In this document: piece after piece, positions 49,406 through 59,527 of the stretch
Layout: each line of letters begins with the position of its first letter
Numbering within the stretch: position 1 is the stretch's first letter
Assembly: GCF_009828095.1 (NCBI RefSeq)
Contig: NZ_WTYP01000001.1
Span: 682,001 to 746,000 of the forward strand
DNA length: 64,000 nt
From: Pontixanthobacter luteolus
GTDB taxonomy: Bacteria > Pseudomonadota > Alphaproteobacteria > Sphingomonadales > Sphingomonadaceae
Direction: 5' to 3'
Translations under genes and position numbers: made by a program
Notes under the pieces: generated by a model
What the model saw: only the letters and a program-made list of their open reading frames with translations
Databases searched by the model: none
What the model was told of the DNA's origin: nothing

Positions 49406-50128
49406 TTAAGAGGGATTTACCACCCGTTCGCGGTGGCGGGTTGCGAAATCATCGAGCAGCATCTGCACAATGCGGTCGCCGACCACGGTCGGTGACTTGA
49501 CCGTTTTCGGGTCTTCGCCGGGATATGCCTTGGCCCGCATTCCGGTGCGAGTCGCGCCCGGATCGACGATCGCGACGCGCACATTGCCGATTTTCTCGAC
49601 TTCCTGGGCATAGCTGTCGAGCAGCGATTCGAAGGCTGCCTTGGTCGAGCCATAGGCCGCCCAATATGCCCGCGCATCCGACCCGACACTGCTGGTCAGG
49701 CCGATAACGCGACCGGCATCGGCACGTTTCAGCATCGGATCGAAACTGGCCAGCAAAGCCTGCGTTGCCAGCACGTTTACCGTAATGGCCTGGCTGAATT
49801 GCTTCTGGTCGATTTGTGTAACCGGTGTGAGCGTCGGCAGGTAAGCTGCCGAAATCACGAGGAAGTCCAGCTTGTCCCACCGCCCTGAAATGGCAGAGGC
49901 CAACCGTACGATCCCGTCAGCTTCGGTCAGGTCGACCGGCGCAATCGTCGAACTGCCGCCAAGGTCGTGAATCTCGTCCTCGACCGCTTCGAGCGCTTTT
50001 ACATCGCGCCCGGTCAGGATTACGTGCGCGCCAGCCTTTGCCAGCGCCTTTGCCGCTTCTGCACCGATCCCGCGGCTGGAGCCGGTGACCAGCGCCAACT
50101 TGCCTTCGAATGGCTTGCCAGATGTCAT
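49406..50128 (-). CDS. Short-chain dehydrogenase/reductase downstream of purF
   Basis: 240 residues from the ATG at 50128, which overlaps the purF stop by ATGA. The cofactor motif TGSSRGIG and the catalytic YGSTK are present. The usual NNAG reads VISAAY, a common variation in this subgroup. The C-terminus DPGATRTGMRAKAYPGEDP resembles YciK-like reductases. Substrate unknown. Confidence 0.88.
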   Translation of the reverse strand: MTSGKPFEGKLALVTGSSRGIGAEAAKALAKAGAHVILTGRDVKALEAVEDEIHDLGGSSTIAPVDLTEADGIVRLASAISGRWDKLDFLVISAAYLPTLTPVTQIDQKQFSQAITVNVLATQALLASFDPMLKRADAGRVIGLTSSVGSDARAYWAAYGSTKAAFESLLDSYAQEVEKIGNVRVAIVDPGATRTGMRAKAYPGEDPKTVKSPTVVGDRIVQMLLDDFATRHRERVVNPS

Positions 50129-51594
50129 ACCGAAACCTTGTCGAAGCTCAGCTGCGCATCTTCCTGATCGCGTGCGTTCAGATCGGTCAGCGGGGTCGGG
50201 TAATCGCCGGTGAAACAGGCATCGCAATATTGCGGGCAAGCTGAATTGCGCGGTTTTTCCCCGACAGCGCGGTACAGCCCATCAATGGAAACAAATGCCA
50301 GGCTGTCTGCCTTGATGAAGCTGCGCATGGGTTCAACATCCATGCGCGCGGCCAGCAATTTTGAACGTTCCGGCGTATCGACGCCGTAGAAGCAGCTGTG
50401 CGCCGTTGGCGGGCTGGCGACGCGGAAATGCACTTCGCTGGCGCCGGCATCGCGCATCATTTCGACGATCTTCATCGAGGTGGTGCCGCGCACGATCGAA
50501 TCGTCGATCAGCACAATCCGCTTGCCTTCAACGAGGCCGCGATTGGCGTTGTGCTTGCGCCTGACGCCGGAATGGCGGGCACCGTCGGATGGCTGAATGA
50601 ATGTGCGCCCGACATAGTGCGAGCGGATGATGCCGAGTTCAAACGGTATGCCCGATTGCTGGGCATATCCGATTGCCGCCGGAACGCCGCTGTCTGGTAC
50701 CGGTACCACCAGATCGACGTCGCAAGGGCTTTCGATCGCAAGCTGTTCGCCAATCGCCTTGCGAGCCGAATAGACCGAACGGCCATCGAAAATGGAATCG
50801 GGCCGGCTGAAATACACGTGTTCAAAGATGCAGGGGCGGGCCGGGTGATCGCCAAACGGGCGGATTGACTTGATTTCCCCGTCGAAATCGACGTGAATCA
50901 TCTCGCCCGGTTCGACCTGACGAACAAATTCAGCGCCGGTCACGTCAAACGCGACGCTTTCGCTGGCGAACAGGATGTTATCGCCCATCTTGCCCATGAC
51001 CAGCGGCCTGATGCCCAGCGGATCGCGGCAGGCAATCATCCCCTCGGGGGTCATCACGATCAGCGAATATGCACCTTCGACAAGGCGCAGCGCGTCAATC
51101 AGGCGCTCAATCATCGAGGGGTAGCGGCTGGTCGCCACCAGGTGGATGATCACTTCGGTGTCGGAGGTCGACTGGAAAATAGCGCCGCGGCGGACCAGAT
51201 CGTCGCGCAGTGTCTGCGCGTTGGAAATGTTGCCGTTATGGGCAACGGCAAAACCGCCACTGGCCAGATCCGCATAAAGCGGCTGGATGTTGCGCAGGCC
51301 CGAGCCGCCGGTCGTGGAATAACGCACGTGACCTGCGGCCATGAAGCCGGGAAGCTGCGACAGCGCCTCTGCGGTCGAGAAATTCTCCGCCACATGGCCA
51401 ATGCCGCGCACGGTGAAGAAGCTGTTGCCGTCGAAGCTGGAAATCCCGGCGGCTTCCTGTCCGCGGTGCTGCAAGGCATGGAGGCCAAGCGCGGTGACTG
51501 TCGAGGCGTCTGACGCGTTGATTGCGCCGAAAACGCCGCACTCCTCGCGAAGTTTGTCGCCGTCGTCGTCCAGAAACGGGTGAGTAAGGTTCAT
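50125..51594 (-). CDS. purF: Amidophosphoribosyltransferase
   Basis: 489 residues. It catalyses the first step of purine synthesis, transferring glutamine nitrogen to PRPP. An 18-residue propeptide precedes the N-terminal nucleophile Cys19 in ECGVFGAIN. The PRPP motif is VLIDDSIVRGTTS. A C-terminal CDACFTGDYPTPL with paired cysteines suggests the iron-sulphur (B. subtilis) type. A divergent promoter region separates it from the lolC/E gene. Confidence 0.97.
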   Translation of the reverse strand: MNLTHPFLDDDGDKLREECGVFGAINASDASTVTALGLHALQHRGQEAAGISSFDGNSFFTVRGIGHVAENFSTAEALSQLPGFMAAGHVRYSTTGGSGLRNIQPLYADLASGGFAVAHNGNISNAQTLRDDLVRRGAIFQSTSDTEVIIHLVATSRYPSMIERLIDALRLVEGAYSLIVMTPEGMIACRDPLGIRPLVMGKMGDNILFASESVAFDVTGAEFVRQVEPGEMIHVDFDGEIKSIRPFGDHPARPCIFEHVYFSRPDSIFDGRSVYSARKAIGEQLAIESPCDVDLVVPVPDSGVPAAIGYAQQSGIPFELGIIRSHYVGRTFIQPSDGARHSGVRRKHNANRGLVEGKRIVLIDDSIVRGTTSMKIVEMMRDAGASEVHFRVASPPTAHSCFYGVDTPERSKLLAARMDVEPMRSFIKADSLAFVSIDGLYRAVGEKPRNSACPQYCDACFTGDYPTPLTDLNARDQEDAQLSFDKVSV

Positions 51595-51746
51595 TTGGTG
51601 ACCGCCCGATGCGTGTTCGAAACATGCGCCGAGTATCGCGCATCACGGGGCGCTCAATGGCGATGTTACGGGCTGATTACAAGGCCCGAATACACCGGCT
51701 CTGTTGACCTGAACCTGTGAAGTCCCGGTTTAATGAAGGGATTTCA

Positions 51747-53051
51747 TTGCAGCGACAGGAAAGCCACCCTAAACATCCGCGCAACGATCAACGGGAAAAG
51801 CTCAGCACCTTGCTCCTCTCACCATTCGAATGGACTATCACGCGGCGCTATATGATGCCGGGCAAAGGGGAAGGCTTTATTGCCCTCGTCGCCGGTATCA
51901 GCGTGGGCGTGGTCATGCTCAGCGTCGCATTGCTGGTTGTGGTGATGAGCGTGATGAACGGTTTCAGAGGCGAATTGCTCGACCGTTTTGTCAGCCTGAA
52001 CGGCCATGCGATCATCCAGGCCTACGGCGGGCGGCTGCAGGACTGGGAAGAAATCTTGGAAGAGGTTCGCGATACGCCCGGCGTTGTCAGTGCATCCCCG
52101 CTGATCGAGCAGCCTCTGCTGATGACCTTCAACGGACGAGTCGAAGCGGTGAATGTGCGAGGGAATACGCAGCAGGATATCGCGAAGCTGGGTGAAAATC
52201 TGGTGCAGGGCAATCTGTCGGCGATCGCACCCGAATCCGGCAAGGTCGCGATCGGTTCGCGCCTCGCAATGAATTTGGGCGCGCGAATTGGTGATACGGT
52301 GACTGTGCTCAATCCGCAGGGTAGGGCAACCCCGTTCGGGACAGTGCCCCGCCAGGTCGGTTATGAAGTTGCTGCGTTGATCGAAACCGGGGTTTACGAT
52401 TTCGATCAGGTATTCGTGATCATGCCGATCAAGGATGCGCAGACATTGCTGCTGACCGGCGATTCCATCGGTCTGATCGAAGTCGAAACCACGGATGCGG
52501 AGGATGTCGGGCGTATTCTTGCCCCGCTGGAGCCGAGGCTGCAGGGACGGGCGGTCATCAATGACTGGCGGACAATCAATTCAAGCATTTTCGAAGCGCT
52601 TGAGGTGGAACGGGTCGCAATGTTCTTCGCGCTGTCGATGATTGTCGTGGTGGCGGCGTTCAATATCCTTTCCTCGCTCGTCATGCTGGTGCGCGCCAAG
52701 ACACGCGATATCGCGATCCTGCGAACCATGGGCGCGACGCGCCGCAATATCCTGAAGATATTTGTCACGACCGGCACGGTTATCGGGGCATTCGGCACGC
52801 TTAGCGGCCTGGCCCTTGGCTTTTTGATCCTGTATTTCAGGCAGGGTATTTCGGGCGGCATACAGGCGATGACCGGCGCCACACTGTGGGACCCATCTGT
52901 CAGGTTCCTCACCGAATTGCCCGCGCGGGTCGATCCCGCCGAAGTGATCGGGATCTGCCTGCTGGCAATGGGCCTAAGTTTCCTCGCGACGCTGTATCCG
53001 GCGCTGAAGGCATCCGGCACTGATCCCGTACAGGTGCTTCGTTATGAGTAA
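51747..53051 (+). CDS. lolC: Lipoprotein-releasing ABC transporter permease (LolC/LolE family)
   Basis: Extracts lipoproteins from the inner membrane for transfer to LolA. Conserved core: [33 protein letters not shown] and the FtsX-like C-terminal part with [22 protein letters not shown] and three more helices. Only one permease gene accompanies lolD, the single-permease arrangement. The start is uncertain. A TTG at 51747 has a good GAAGGG six bases upstream; a GTG at 51717 and a TTG at 51810 (nearer the conserved core) are alternatives. It overlaps lolD by 8 bases. Confidence 0.9.
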   Translation: MQRQESHPKHPRNDQREKLSTLLLSPFEWTITRRYMMPGKGEGFIALVAGISVGVVMLSVALLVVVMSVMNGFRGELLDRFVSLNGHAIIQAYGGRLQDWEEILEEVRDTPGVVSASPLIEQPLLMTFNGRVEAVNVRGNTQQDIAKLGENLVQGNLSAIAPESGKVAIGSRLAMNLGARIGDTVTVLNPQGRATPFGTVPRQVGYEVAALIETGVYDFDQVFVIMPIKDAQTLLLTGDSIGLIEVETTDAEDVGRILAPLEPRLQGRAVINDWRTINSSIFEALEVERVAMFFALSMIVVVAAFNILSSLVMLVRAKTRDIAILRTMGATRRNILKIFVTTGTVIGAFGTLSGLALGFLILYFRQGISGGIQAMTGATLWDPSVRFLTELPARVDPAEVIGICLLAMGLSFLATLYPALKASGTDPVQVLRYE

Positions 53052-53718
53052 CTCGGTCGTGAAACTTACCGGCCTGACACGGTCCTTTGAACAGGGCGGT
53101 GTGCGGATCGATGTTCTGCGCGGGGTCGATCTGACCATTGAGCCGGGCGAGATCGTTGCGCTGCTCGGCCCGTCTGGATCAGGCAAGTCGACAATGCTGC
53201 AGGCGGTCGGGCTGCTCGAAGGCGGTTTTGGCGGCAAGATCGAAATTGCGGGTATCGATGCCAGCGCTCTGCCGTCAGATGGCCGGACAGAGGTTCGCCG
53301 CAATCATCTGGGCTTCGTTTACCAGTTCCATCACTTGCTGCCCGATTTCAGCGCGGAGGAGAACGTAATCCTGCCGCAGCTGGTCCTCGGCAAACCTCAG
53401 GCGGAATGCGAGACGCGGGCACGCGAATTGCTGACCGCATTGGGTCTTGGCCACCGGCTCGACCACCGGCCCAGCCAGCTATCAGGCGGGGAACAGCAGC
53501 GTGTCGCGGTTGCGCGCGCGCTGGCCAACAGCCCGCAGCTGGTGCTGGCAGATGAACCCACTGGCAATCTGGACGAAGCGACTGCCGACAAGGTGTTCGA
53601 TGAATTTCTCGCGCTGGTTCGCGGGCAGGGCAGTGCAGCAATTGTCGCCACGCATAACGAGCGGCTTGCTGGCCGAATGGACCGCGTTTTGCGCCTGCAC
53701 GACGGAAAATTGGAATAG
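53044..53718 (+). CDS. lolD: Lipoprotein-releasing ABC transporter ATP-binding protein
   Basis: 224 residues. Walker [10 protein letters not shown], a Q-loop [16 protein letters not shown] (typical of LolD), signature [15 protein letters not shown] and Walker [14 protein letters not shown] are present. It powers the permease encoded just upstream, with which it overlaps by 8 bases. Confidence 0.96.
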   Translation: MSNSVVKLTGLTRSFEQGGVRIDVLRGVDLTIEPGEIVALLGPSGSGKSTMLQAVGLLEGGFGGKIEIAGIDASALPSDGRTEVRRNHLGFVYQFHHLLPDFSAEENVILPQLVLGKPQAECETRARELLTALGLGHRLDHRPSQLSGGEQQRVAVARALANSPQLVLADEPTGNLDEATADKVFDEFLALVRGQGSAAIVATHNERLAGRMDRVLRLHDGKLE

Positions 53719-53767
53719 CCGGACCTGAACAGGGTTTTGTTCGTTGGTCTGATGAAGGAGTATTTCC

Positions 53768-54043
53768 ATGACAGACCATCCATCCACTTACCGCGCCGAC
53801 CCTGAAAACGTCGGCAAGATCGACTGGGACGACCGCGCATCTTTGCACCTTAAGGATGACGGTGACGGTGTGCTCGACAGCATGAAGCGCCTGCGTAGCG
53901 GGACGTTTGCAGAATTGATCTCGCAAGTGATGGCCATGCCGGCGGAAGATCGTGAAAAATACGTGATCGAAAAGGCTGGCGACCGCGAATTCAGTGCCGG
54001 CGAGATTGAAGGGCTGTCAAAGCGGGATGACTTTCCCGCCTGA
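53768..54043 (+). CDS. Small acidic hypothetical protein
   Basis: 91 residues, start with GAAGGAG upstream. The C-terminal half RSGTFAELISQVMAMPAEDR through AGEIEGLSKR looks like a helical conserved segment; no membrane part. The family is not recognised. It may share the lolC/E-lolD transcript. Confidence 0.72.
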   Translation: MTDHPSTYRADPENVGKIDWDDRASLHLKDDGDGVLDSMKRLRSGTFAELISQVMAMPAEDREKYVIEKAGDREFSAGEIEGLSKRDDFPA

Positions 54044-54134
54044 CCGCAGCCTGTCGGCGCAGTTCAAGCGTTGGTAGTTTCCCGCTTGCCCGTTCCGCTA
54101 GTTCGTGGACTAAGAGGGGCAGGAGGGGAATGCC

Positions 54135-54674
54135 ATGATTACATCGATACTCACCGCTGTTCTGCTGCAATCAGCGCCGCCCGCTGCGAATACAAACCCG
54201 CCATCTCCGCCGCCGCCCTGCGCCAGCGAGGAGCATGGCGGGTTCGATTTCTGGGTCGGAACCTGGGATGTCTATCCGACCGGCTCTGACAGCATGGTCG
54301 GGCAAAGCCGAATAGAGCGCACGCATAATGGCTGCGCCGTGATAGAAAACTGGATGCCTGCCAACGGGCGCACAGGATCGAGCCTGAACCACTACGATCC
54401 GGCGTCCGGACAATGGCATCAGAAATGGGTCGGTTCGGGCGGCGGCGCTGTTGAATTCATTGGCGGTGTAACCGGCGGCAAGATGGTGCTGACAGGAAAC
54501 TGGCCAAGCCCGCAAACGCCGCATCAATTGATCCGCATGACATATACTGCCAATGACGACGGAAGCGTGCGGCAGTTTGGTGAAGGTTCGACCGATCACG
54601 GGCTGACCTGGTCGGCCAGTTTCGACTTTATTTACAGGCCCCGACAGCGGGGCGGACAGGAAACATCCGAATGA
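54135..54674 (+). CDS. Hypothetical protein with DUF1579-like / calycin-like features
   Basis: 179 residues, with a strong AGGAGGGG ribosome site and a short hydrophobic start followed by a Pro-rich stretch. The core FDFWVGTWDVYPTG, then HNGCAVIENWM and LNHYDPASGQWHQKWV, resembles secreted lipocalin-like or DUF1579-type proteins. It overlaps the glutathione peroxidase gene by ATGA, so it is probably co-translated and perhaps linked to oxidative stress. Confidence 0.75.
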   Translation: MITSILTAVLLQSAPPAANTNPPSPPPPCASEEHGGFDFWVGTWDVYPTGSDSMVGQSRIERTHNGCAVIENWMPANGRTGSSLNHYDPASGQWHQKWVGSGGGAVEFIGGVTGGKMVLTGNWPSPQTPHQLIRMTYTANDDGSVRQFGEGSTDHGLTWSASFDFIYRPRQRGGQETSE

Positions 54675-55150
54675 CAAAAATTGGCGATTTTCAGGTCAAG
54701 AAGTCCGACGGCAGCGACCTCGACCTTTCCGACAAGCAGGGCAAGGTTCTGCTCGTGGTCAACACCGCAAGCAAATGCGGGTTCACCCCACAGTATGACG
54801 GGCTTGAGGAACTCCACAAGAAATACGCTGATCAGGGTTTCGAAGTGCTCGGGTTCCCGTGCAACCAGTTCGGCGGTCAGGAACCGGGCAATGCCGAGGA
54901 AATCGACCAGTTTTGCAAGGTCAATTTCGGAGTAACTTTCCCTCTGATGCAAAAGGTCGAGGTTAACGGTGACAAAGCCAGTCCGCTATTCGACTGGATG
55001 AAATCGGAAGCGCCCGGGTTAATGGGCAGCAAGACCATCAAATGGAATTTCACGAAGTTCCTGATCGACCGCGAGGGCAATGTCGTCCGCCGTTATGCGC
55101 CGCAAGACGCGCCGGCAAAAATCGACAAGGATATCGCCAAGCTCCTGTAA
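54671..55150 (+). CDS. Glutathione peroxidase family protein
   Basis: 159 residues, reducing hydroperoxides. The catalytic cysteine is Cys36 in NTASKCGFTPQY, with Gln in FPCNQFGGQEPG and Trp-Asn in KWNFTKFL. It is a cysteine form with no selenocysteine codon. Many bacterial members use thioredoxin. The start overlaps the preceding gene by four bases. Confidence 0.94.
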   Translation: MTKIGDFQVKKSDGSDLDLSDKQGKVLLVVNTASKCGFTPQYDGLEELHKKYADQGFEVLGFPCNQFGGQEPGNAEEIDQFCKVNFGVTFPLMQKVEVNGDKASPLFDWMKSEAPGLMGSKTIKWNFTKFLIDREGNVVRRYAPQDAPAKIDKDIAKLL

Positions 55151-55198
55151 CCTTTCAATCGGCTGGCCCGTATTACCGGGCAAATTGCAGGAGGGCTC

Positions 55199-55534
55199 AT
55201 GCTCGTCGCTATCAATCAGTGGTTTCTTTCTCTTGGCGCCGAATACGGCGTGAATCCGTATATTTTCGGCGCGATCTACGTTGGCGCGATTCCGTTCTTC
55301 CTCCTTTCGATTGCGTGGCTGATCCGCCGCGCAAAGGCGCATCGCTCAACCGTCGTTCCCACGCTATGCGCGGGCTTCTGTTTCGTGTCTGCATATCTCT
55401 ATCTGGCGATTGCAGGGCGCAATATCCCCGTATGGGTATGGATATTCCTTGCCGCGCTGGTGGTGTACGGCGCGTGGTCGACGATCCGCGACACGCGCAA
55501 GAAAATCGCTGCTGCAAAATCCGAGGCTGGCTGA
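55199..55534 (+). CDS. Small three-helix membrane protein
   Basis: 111 residues with three hydrophobic segments and a basic C-terminal tail (TRKKIAAAKSEAG). AGGAGGG precedes the ATG. It lies between glutathione peroxidase and dnaE. The family is not recognised. Confidence 0.75.
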   Translation: MLVAINQWFLSLGAEYGVNPYIFGAIYVGAIPFFLLSIAWLIRRAKAHRSTVVPTLCAGFCFVSAYLYLAIAGRNIPVWVWIFLAALVVYGAWSTIRDTRKKIAAAKSEAG

Positions 55535-55642
55535 CCGAATTCTGGCTGCCCGCATCCCGGTGGCTGCACACGGGTAAAACTCTGTGGAGAAAACGGGGCT
55601 GCCAGCCCTTCCGAATCGCGCATAAAATCTTACTTTGCAGGG

Positions 55643-58600
55643 ATGCCATTTGCTCCCTTCGTTCCCCTGCGGATTTTATCGTCCTACTCCATGCTGGAGG
55701 CGGCGATCGATCCGAAGCAGATTGCGAAACTGGCTAAGGAACGAGGGTTTCCCGCAATCGCAATTTGCGACCGCAACGGGCTGTACGGCGCAGTCATGTT
55801 TGCCAAGGCGTGCTTCGATGAAGGTATCCAGCCCATCATCGGAACGCTGCTGGGCGTCGCCCGCGACGCGGAAGGCAAGCAGGTCGATTACCTGCCGCTG
55901 TTTGCGCAGGATGAGACGGGTTATGACAACCTTTGCCATCTGGTCAGCAAGGCTCACCTGGATCGCCCGCTCGAGCATGAACCACACGTCCGCCTGAGCG
56001 ATATTGAAGGGCACACTGGCGGTCTGATTGCGCTCACCGGTGCAGCCGAGGGTGCGGTCTCACGTTTGCTGGGCGAGGGGCAGCAGGAACATGGCGAGGC
56101 AATGCTCGACCGGCTGCAAAAGCTGTTCCCGGACCATCTTTATGTCGAACTCGCGCGGAAGAATAACCCGGTGCAGGATGCGGCTGAAGATGCCCTGATA
56201 GAGCTTGCCTATCAGCGCGATTTGCCGCTGGTGGCGACCAACCCTGCATTCTTCGCTGAACCGCATGTCTTTTCTGCGCATGACGCCATGCTATGCATCG
56301 CCGCGTCCACGCAGATCGATGCGGAGGAGCGGCCGCGATCCAACCGCGAGGCATTTGTCAAATCGGCGAAGATGATGGAGGAGCTGTTCGCAGACCTTCC
56401 TGAGGCGACCGCCAATACGCTGACGATTGCCCGCCGCTGCGCCTATGCGCCGCCCAATCGAGATCCGATTTTGCCCAGCCTTGCAGGCGATCTGGAGGGG
56501 GAGGCTGCGAAGCTGGCGGAAGACGCGCGCAAGGGTCTCGAAATGCGGCTTGAACCCTATGGGGAAATGTCGGCCGAAGAACGCAAGGTTTATGAAGACC
56601 GGCTGGATTTCGAAGTCGACATCATCGTCAAGATGGGTTTTCCCGGATATTTCCTGATCGTTGCCGACTTTATCAAATGGGCCAAGGATAATGGAATTCC
56701 GGTGGGGCCGGGTCGTGGTTCCGGTGCGGGTTCGCTGGTCGCGTGGGTGCTGACCATCACCGATCTCGACCCGATAAGGCTGGGGCTGCTGTTCGAACGT
56801 TTCCTCAACCCGGAACGCGTTTCCATGCCCGACTTCGATATCGATTTTTGCGAAACGCGGCGCGGCGAAGTGATCCGTTATGTGCAGAACAAATACGGCC
56901 AGGATCATGTCGCGCAGATCATCACCTTCGGTAAGCTGAAGGCGCGTGCCGTGCTGCGCGATTGCGGGCGGATTTTGCAGATGAGCTACGGACAGGTGGA
57001 CCGTCTGTGCAAGATGGTGCCGAACCATCCGACCGATCCGTGGACCTTGCCGCGTGCGCTGAACGGCGCTGCTGATTTCAAGCGCGAATACGACAATGAC
57101 AACGAAGTGAAGCGGCTGGTCGATCTGGCGATGCAGCTGGAAGGTTTCCCGCGCAACAGTTCGACCCACGCGGCAGGAGTCGTGATTGGCGACCGCCCGC
57201 TGGCGCAGCTGGTACCGCTATACCGCGATCCGCGATCAGATATGCCGGTGACACAGTTCGACATGAAGCATGTCGAAAGCAGCGGCCTGGTGAAATTCGA
57301 CTTTCTCGGTCTGAAAACGCTGTCGGTTCTGCGCAAGGCGACAGACCTGCTCGAGAAACGCGGGATCGAGGTCGATCTGGGCTTGCTGGCGTGGGATGAT
57401 CCGGCGGTTTTCGACCTGCTTAAGGCGGGTAATACGGTCGGCGTGTTCCAGCTGGAATCCGAAGGGATGCGGCGAACGCTGACCGCGGTGAAACCGACCA
57501 AGTTCGAAGACATTATCGCGCTCGTCTCGCTGTACCGCCCGGGTCCGATGGATAACATCCCGCTGTTCGGCAAACGCAAGGCTGGCGATGTCCCGATCGA
57601 ATATCCGCACGAAAAGCTCGAAGGCATTTTGGCGGAAACATATGGCATCTTCGTGTATCAGGAACAGGTCATGCAGGCCGCGCAGATCCTGGCCGGATAC
57701 TCGCTTGGCGATGCAGACCTTTTGCGCCGTGCAATGGGCAAGAAGGTCCAAGCGGAAATGGACGCCCAACGCGTGCGCTTCGTCGATGGGTGCAAGGAAG
57801 TGTCCGGTATCGAGAAAGCCAAGGCCAACGAACTGTTCGACTTGATCGACAAGTTTGCAGGCTATGGTTTCAACAAATCACATGCTGCGGCTTACGCCTT
57901 GCTCGCTTACCAGACAGCGTGGCTGAAGGCGCATTATCCCGAGGAATTCTACGCCGCATCGATGTGCTTCGACATGCACCAGTCGGAAAAACTGGCCCTG
58001 TTTGTTGACGATGCCCGCAGGCACGGGATCGAAGTCGCACCGCCGGACATGAACCGCTCCGTCGCTGAATTTACGGTTGAACGCACAGATGATGGTTACG
58101 CTGTGCGCTATGCCCTCGCAGGGATCCGCAATGTCGGTGAAAAAGCGATGGAGTCCATCGTTGCGGAACGCAGTGCGAATGGCTGGTTCGACAATCTGAA
58201 AGACCTGTTTGAACGCCTACCGCCTGGCTCGATGAACCGGCGGCAGTTGGAAGGTCTGATTTGCGCCGGCGCGCTCGACCGGCTGGAGCCGAACCGGGGT
58301 ATGCTGTTCGAAAATGTCGAGTTGTTGCTCGCAACCGCCGAGGCAGCAACACGCGAACGCGAGAGCGGGCAGGGAGGGCTGTTCGCCGGTGAAGATGCAT
58401 CTTCCGATACGCTGCGGCTGAAAGATGCGCCTGAATGGTCTCGCCCTGAGCGCATGGCGCGCGAACGCGAAAATTTCGGGTTCTATTTCAGCGCCCATCC
58501 GGTGCAGCAATACTGGACCATTGCCTCTGCAAACGGCGCACGCACCTATCAAAGCCTGATGGAATCGGGCGCGCCGCCGGGCGGACGTCAGCAGGCGGTG

Positions 58601-59116
58601 ATGGCTGCGATGGTTGAGAGCGTGAACAAGGGCAAAACGCGCCGCGGCAAGGATTTTATCCGCGCTGATTTTTCCGATTCCACCGGGCAGTTTAGCGCCG
58701 CCTGTTTCGAAGAATCGCTGGTTGAGAATTTCCAGAAATGGGCCGCGGAAAGCACCTGCATTCTGCTGAACGTGGAACTCGATTCGCCGAGCCCCGATGA
58801 ACCGCCACGGGTAACCGTGCGCGGCGGACGTCCTCTGGAAGAAATCAAGGGCGGGTCGCGCATGTTGCTGCGGCTCGACCTGCTTGATGCCTCGGCGCTG
58901 CATGATCTGAAACTGGAACTGACAGCGGGGACGCCGGGCCACGGCGAAGTGCTGATCAGGCTGAAAACCGGCACCGAGAATGAACCGCTGATGCGTTTGG
59001 GGCGTGATTATGCACTGGACGGTGAACTGGCTGAACGCGTGGCGCTGATCGAAGGGATCGATCAGGTCGAACTGACGACGCGGCGCGGTGCCTCACACCT
59101 CCGGCTGGTCGCCTGA
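55643..59116 (+). CDS. dnaE: DNA polymerase III alpha subunit
   Basis: 1157 residues, the replicative polymerase (E. coli DnaE is 1160). An N-terminal PHP domain (FVPLRILSSYSMLEAAIDP) is followed by the palm with GPGRGSGAGSLVAW and the catalytic PDFDIDFCETRRGEV. Then come PTKFEDIIALVSLYRPGP, helix-hairpin-helix DLIDKFAGYGFNKSHAAAYA and a C-terminal OB fold. Its last 24 bases are overlapped by a convergent small gene. Confidence 0.98.
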   Translation: MPFAPFVPLRILSSYSMLEAAIDPKQIAKLAKERGFPAIAICDRNGLYGAVMFAKACFDEGIQPIIGTLLGVARDAEGKQVDYLPLFAQDETGYDNLCHLVSKAHLDRPLEHEPHVRLSDIEGHTGGLIALTGAAEGAVSRLLGEGQQEHGEAMLDRLQKLFPDHLYVELARKNNPVQDAAEDALIELAYQRDLPLVATNPAFFAEPHVFSAHDAMLCIAASTQIDAEERPRSNREAFVKSAKMMEELFADLPEATANTLTIARRCAYAPPNRDPILPSLAGDLEGEAAKLAEDARKGLEMRLEPYGEMSAEERKVYEDRLDFEVDIIVKMGFPGYFLIVADFIKWAKDNGIPVGPGRGSGAGSLVAWVLTITDLDPIRLGLLFERFLNPERVSMPDFDIDFCETRRGEVIRYVQNKYGQDHVAQIITFGKLKARAVLRDCGRILQMSYGQVDRLCKMVPNHPTDPWTLPRALNGAADFKREYDNDNEVKRLVDLAMQLEGFPRNSSTHAAGVVIGDRPLAQLVPLYRDPRSDMPVTQFDMKHVESSGLVKFDFLGLKTLSVLRKATDLLEKRGIEVDLGLLAWDDPAVFDLLKAGNTVGVFQLESEGMRRTLTAVKPTKFEDIIALVSLYRPGPMDNIPLFGKRKAGDVPIEYPHEKLEGILAETYGIFVYQEQVMQAAQILAGYSLGDADLLRRAMGKKVQAEMDAQRVRFVDGCKEVSGIEKAKANELFDLIDKFAGYGFNKSHAAAYALLAYQTAWLKAHYPEEFYAASMCFDMHQSEKLALFVDDARRHGIEVAPPDMNRSVAEFTVERTDDGYAVRYALAGIRNVGEKAMESIVAERSANGWFDNLKDLFERLPPGSMNRRQLEGLICAGALDRLEPNRGMLFENVELLLATAEAATRERESGQGGLFAGEDASSDTLRLKDAPEWSRPERMARERENFGFYFSAHPVQQYWTIASANGARTYQSLMESGAPPGGRQQAVMAAMVESVNKGKTRRGKDFIRADFSDSTGQFSAACFEESLVENFQKWAAESTCILLNVELDSPSPDEPPRVTVRGGRPLEEIKGGSRMLLRLDLLDASALHDLKLELTAGTPGHGEVLIRLKTGTENEPLMRLGRDYALDGELAERVALIEGIDQVELTTRRGASHLRLVA

Positions 59117-59452
59117 TTTTTCTGTCATGCCGGGCGCTGGCCGCGCAAAAACCACGGAAAATTTCGCAAACAGGAAAATGATGCAGGGCACCAGCATCGT
59201 GTTCCAGATGTCGTGAACGCTGCTGCGGAGAAACGCATAGCCTTCGTATGTCAGGTTGTATGCGATGTCGGCAAATTCGCCCGCGATAGCGACGGCCAAG
59301 ACCAGCAAGAGCGGGCGCAATTGCCATGCTTTCCAGCCAAAGAGTGCGCAACCAGCCAGGAACACGCCAACCGCAACATAAATGTGCAGCGCATCCTTGG
59401 CGAGGCCGGTCCAGTCGACCAGCCAGATTTTCAACTCGTTTATCAATTCCAT
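59093..59452 (-). CDS. Small membrane protein convergent with dnaE
   Basis: 119 residues with several hydrophobic segments, an N-terminal soluble start (MELINELKIWLVDWTG) and a polar C-terminus. Its end overlaps the dnaE end by 24 bases on the opposite strand, a tight convergent pair. The family is not recognised, although the sequence has real-gene composition. Confidence 0.7.
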   Translation of the reverse strand: MELINELKIWLVDWTGLAKDALHIYVAVGVFLAGCALFGWKAWQLRPLLLVLAVAIAGEFADIAYNLTYEGYAFLRSSVHDIWNTMLVPCIIFLFAKFSVVFARPAPGMTEKSGDQPEV

Positions 59453-59527
59453 TGAGCGGCTTTAGACCGATTGCCTTGACTGGCAAGCGCGGGCATGAAG
59501 GCACAAACATATTTGGAGAGGATGCTT

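Noticed and set aside
54671-55150. Selenoprotein glutathione peroxidase
   Set aside because: The catalytic position is an ordinary cysteine codon (Cys36), with no in-frame TGA.
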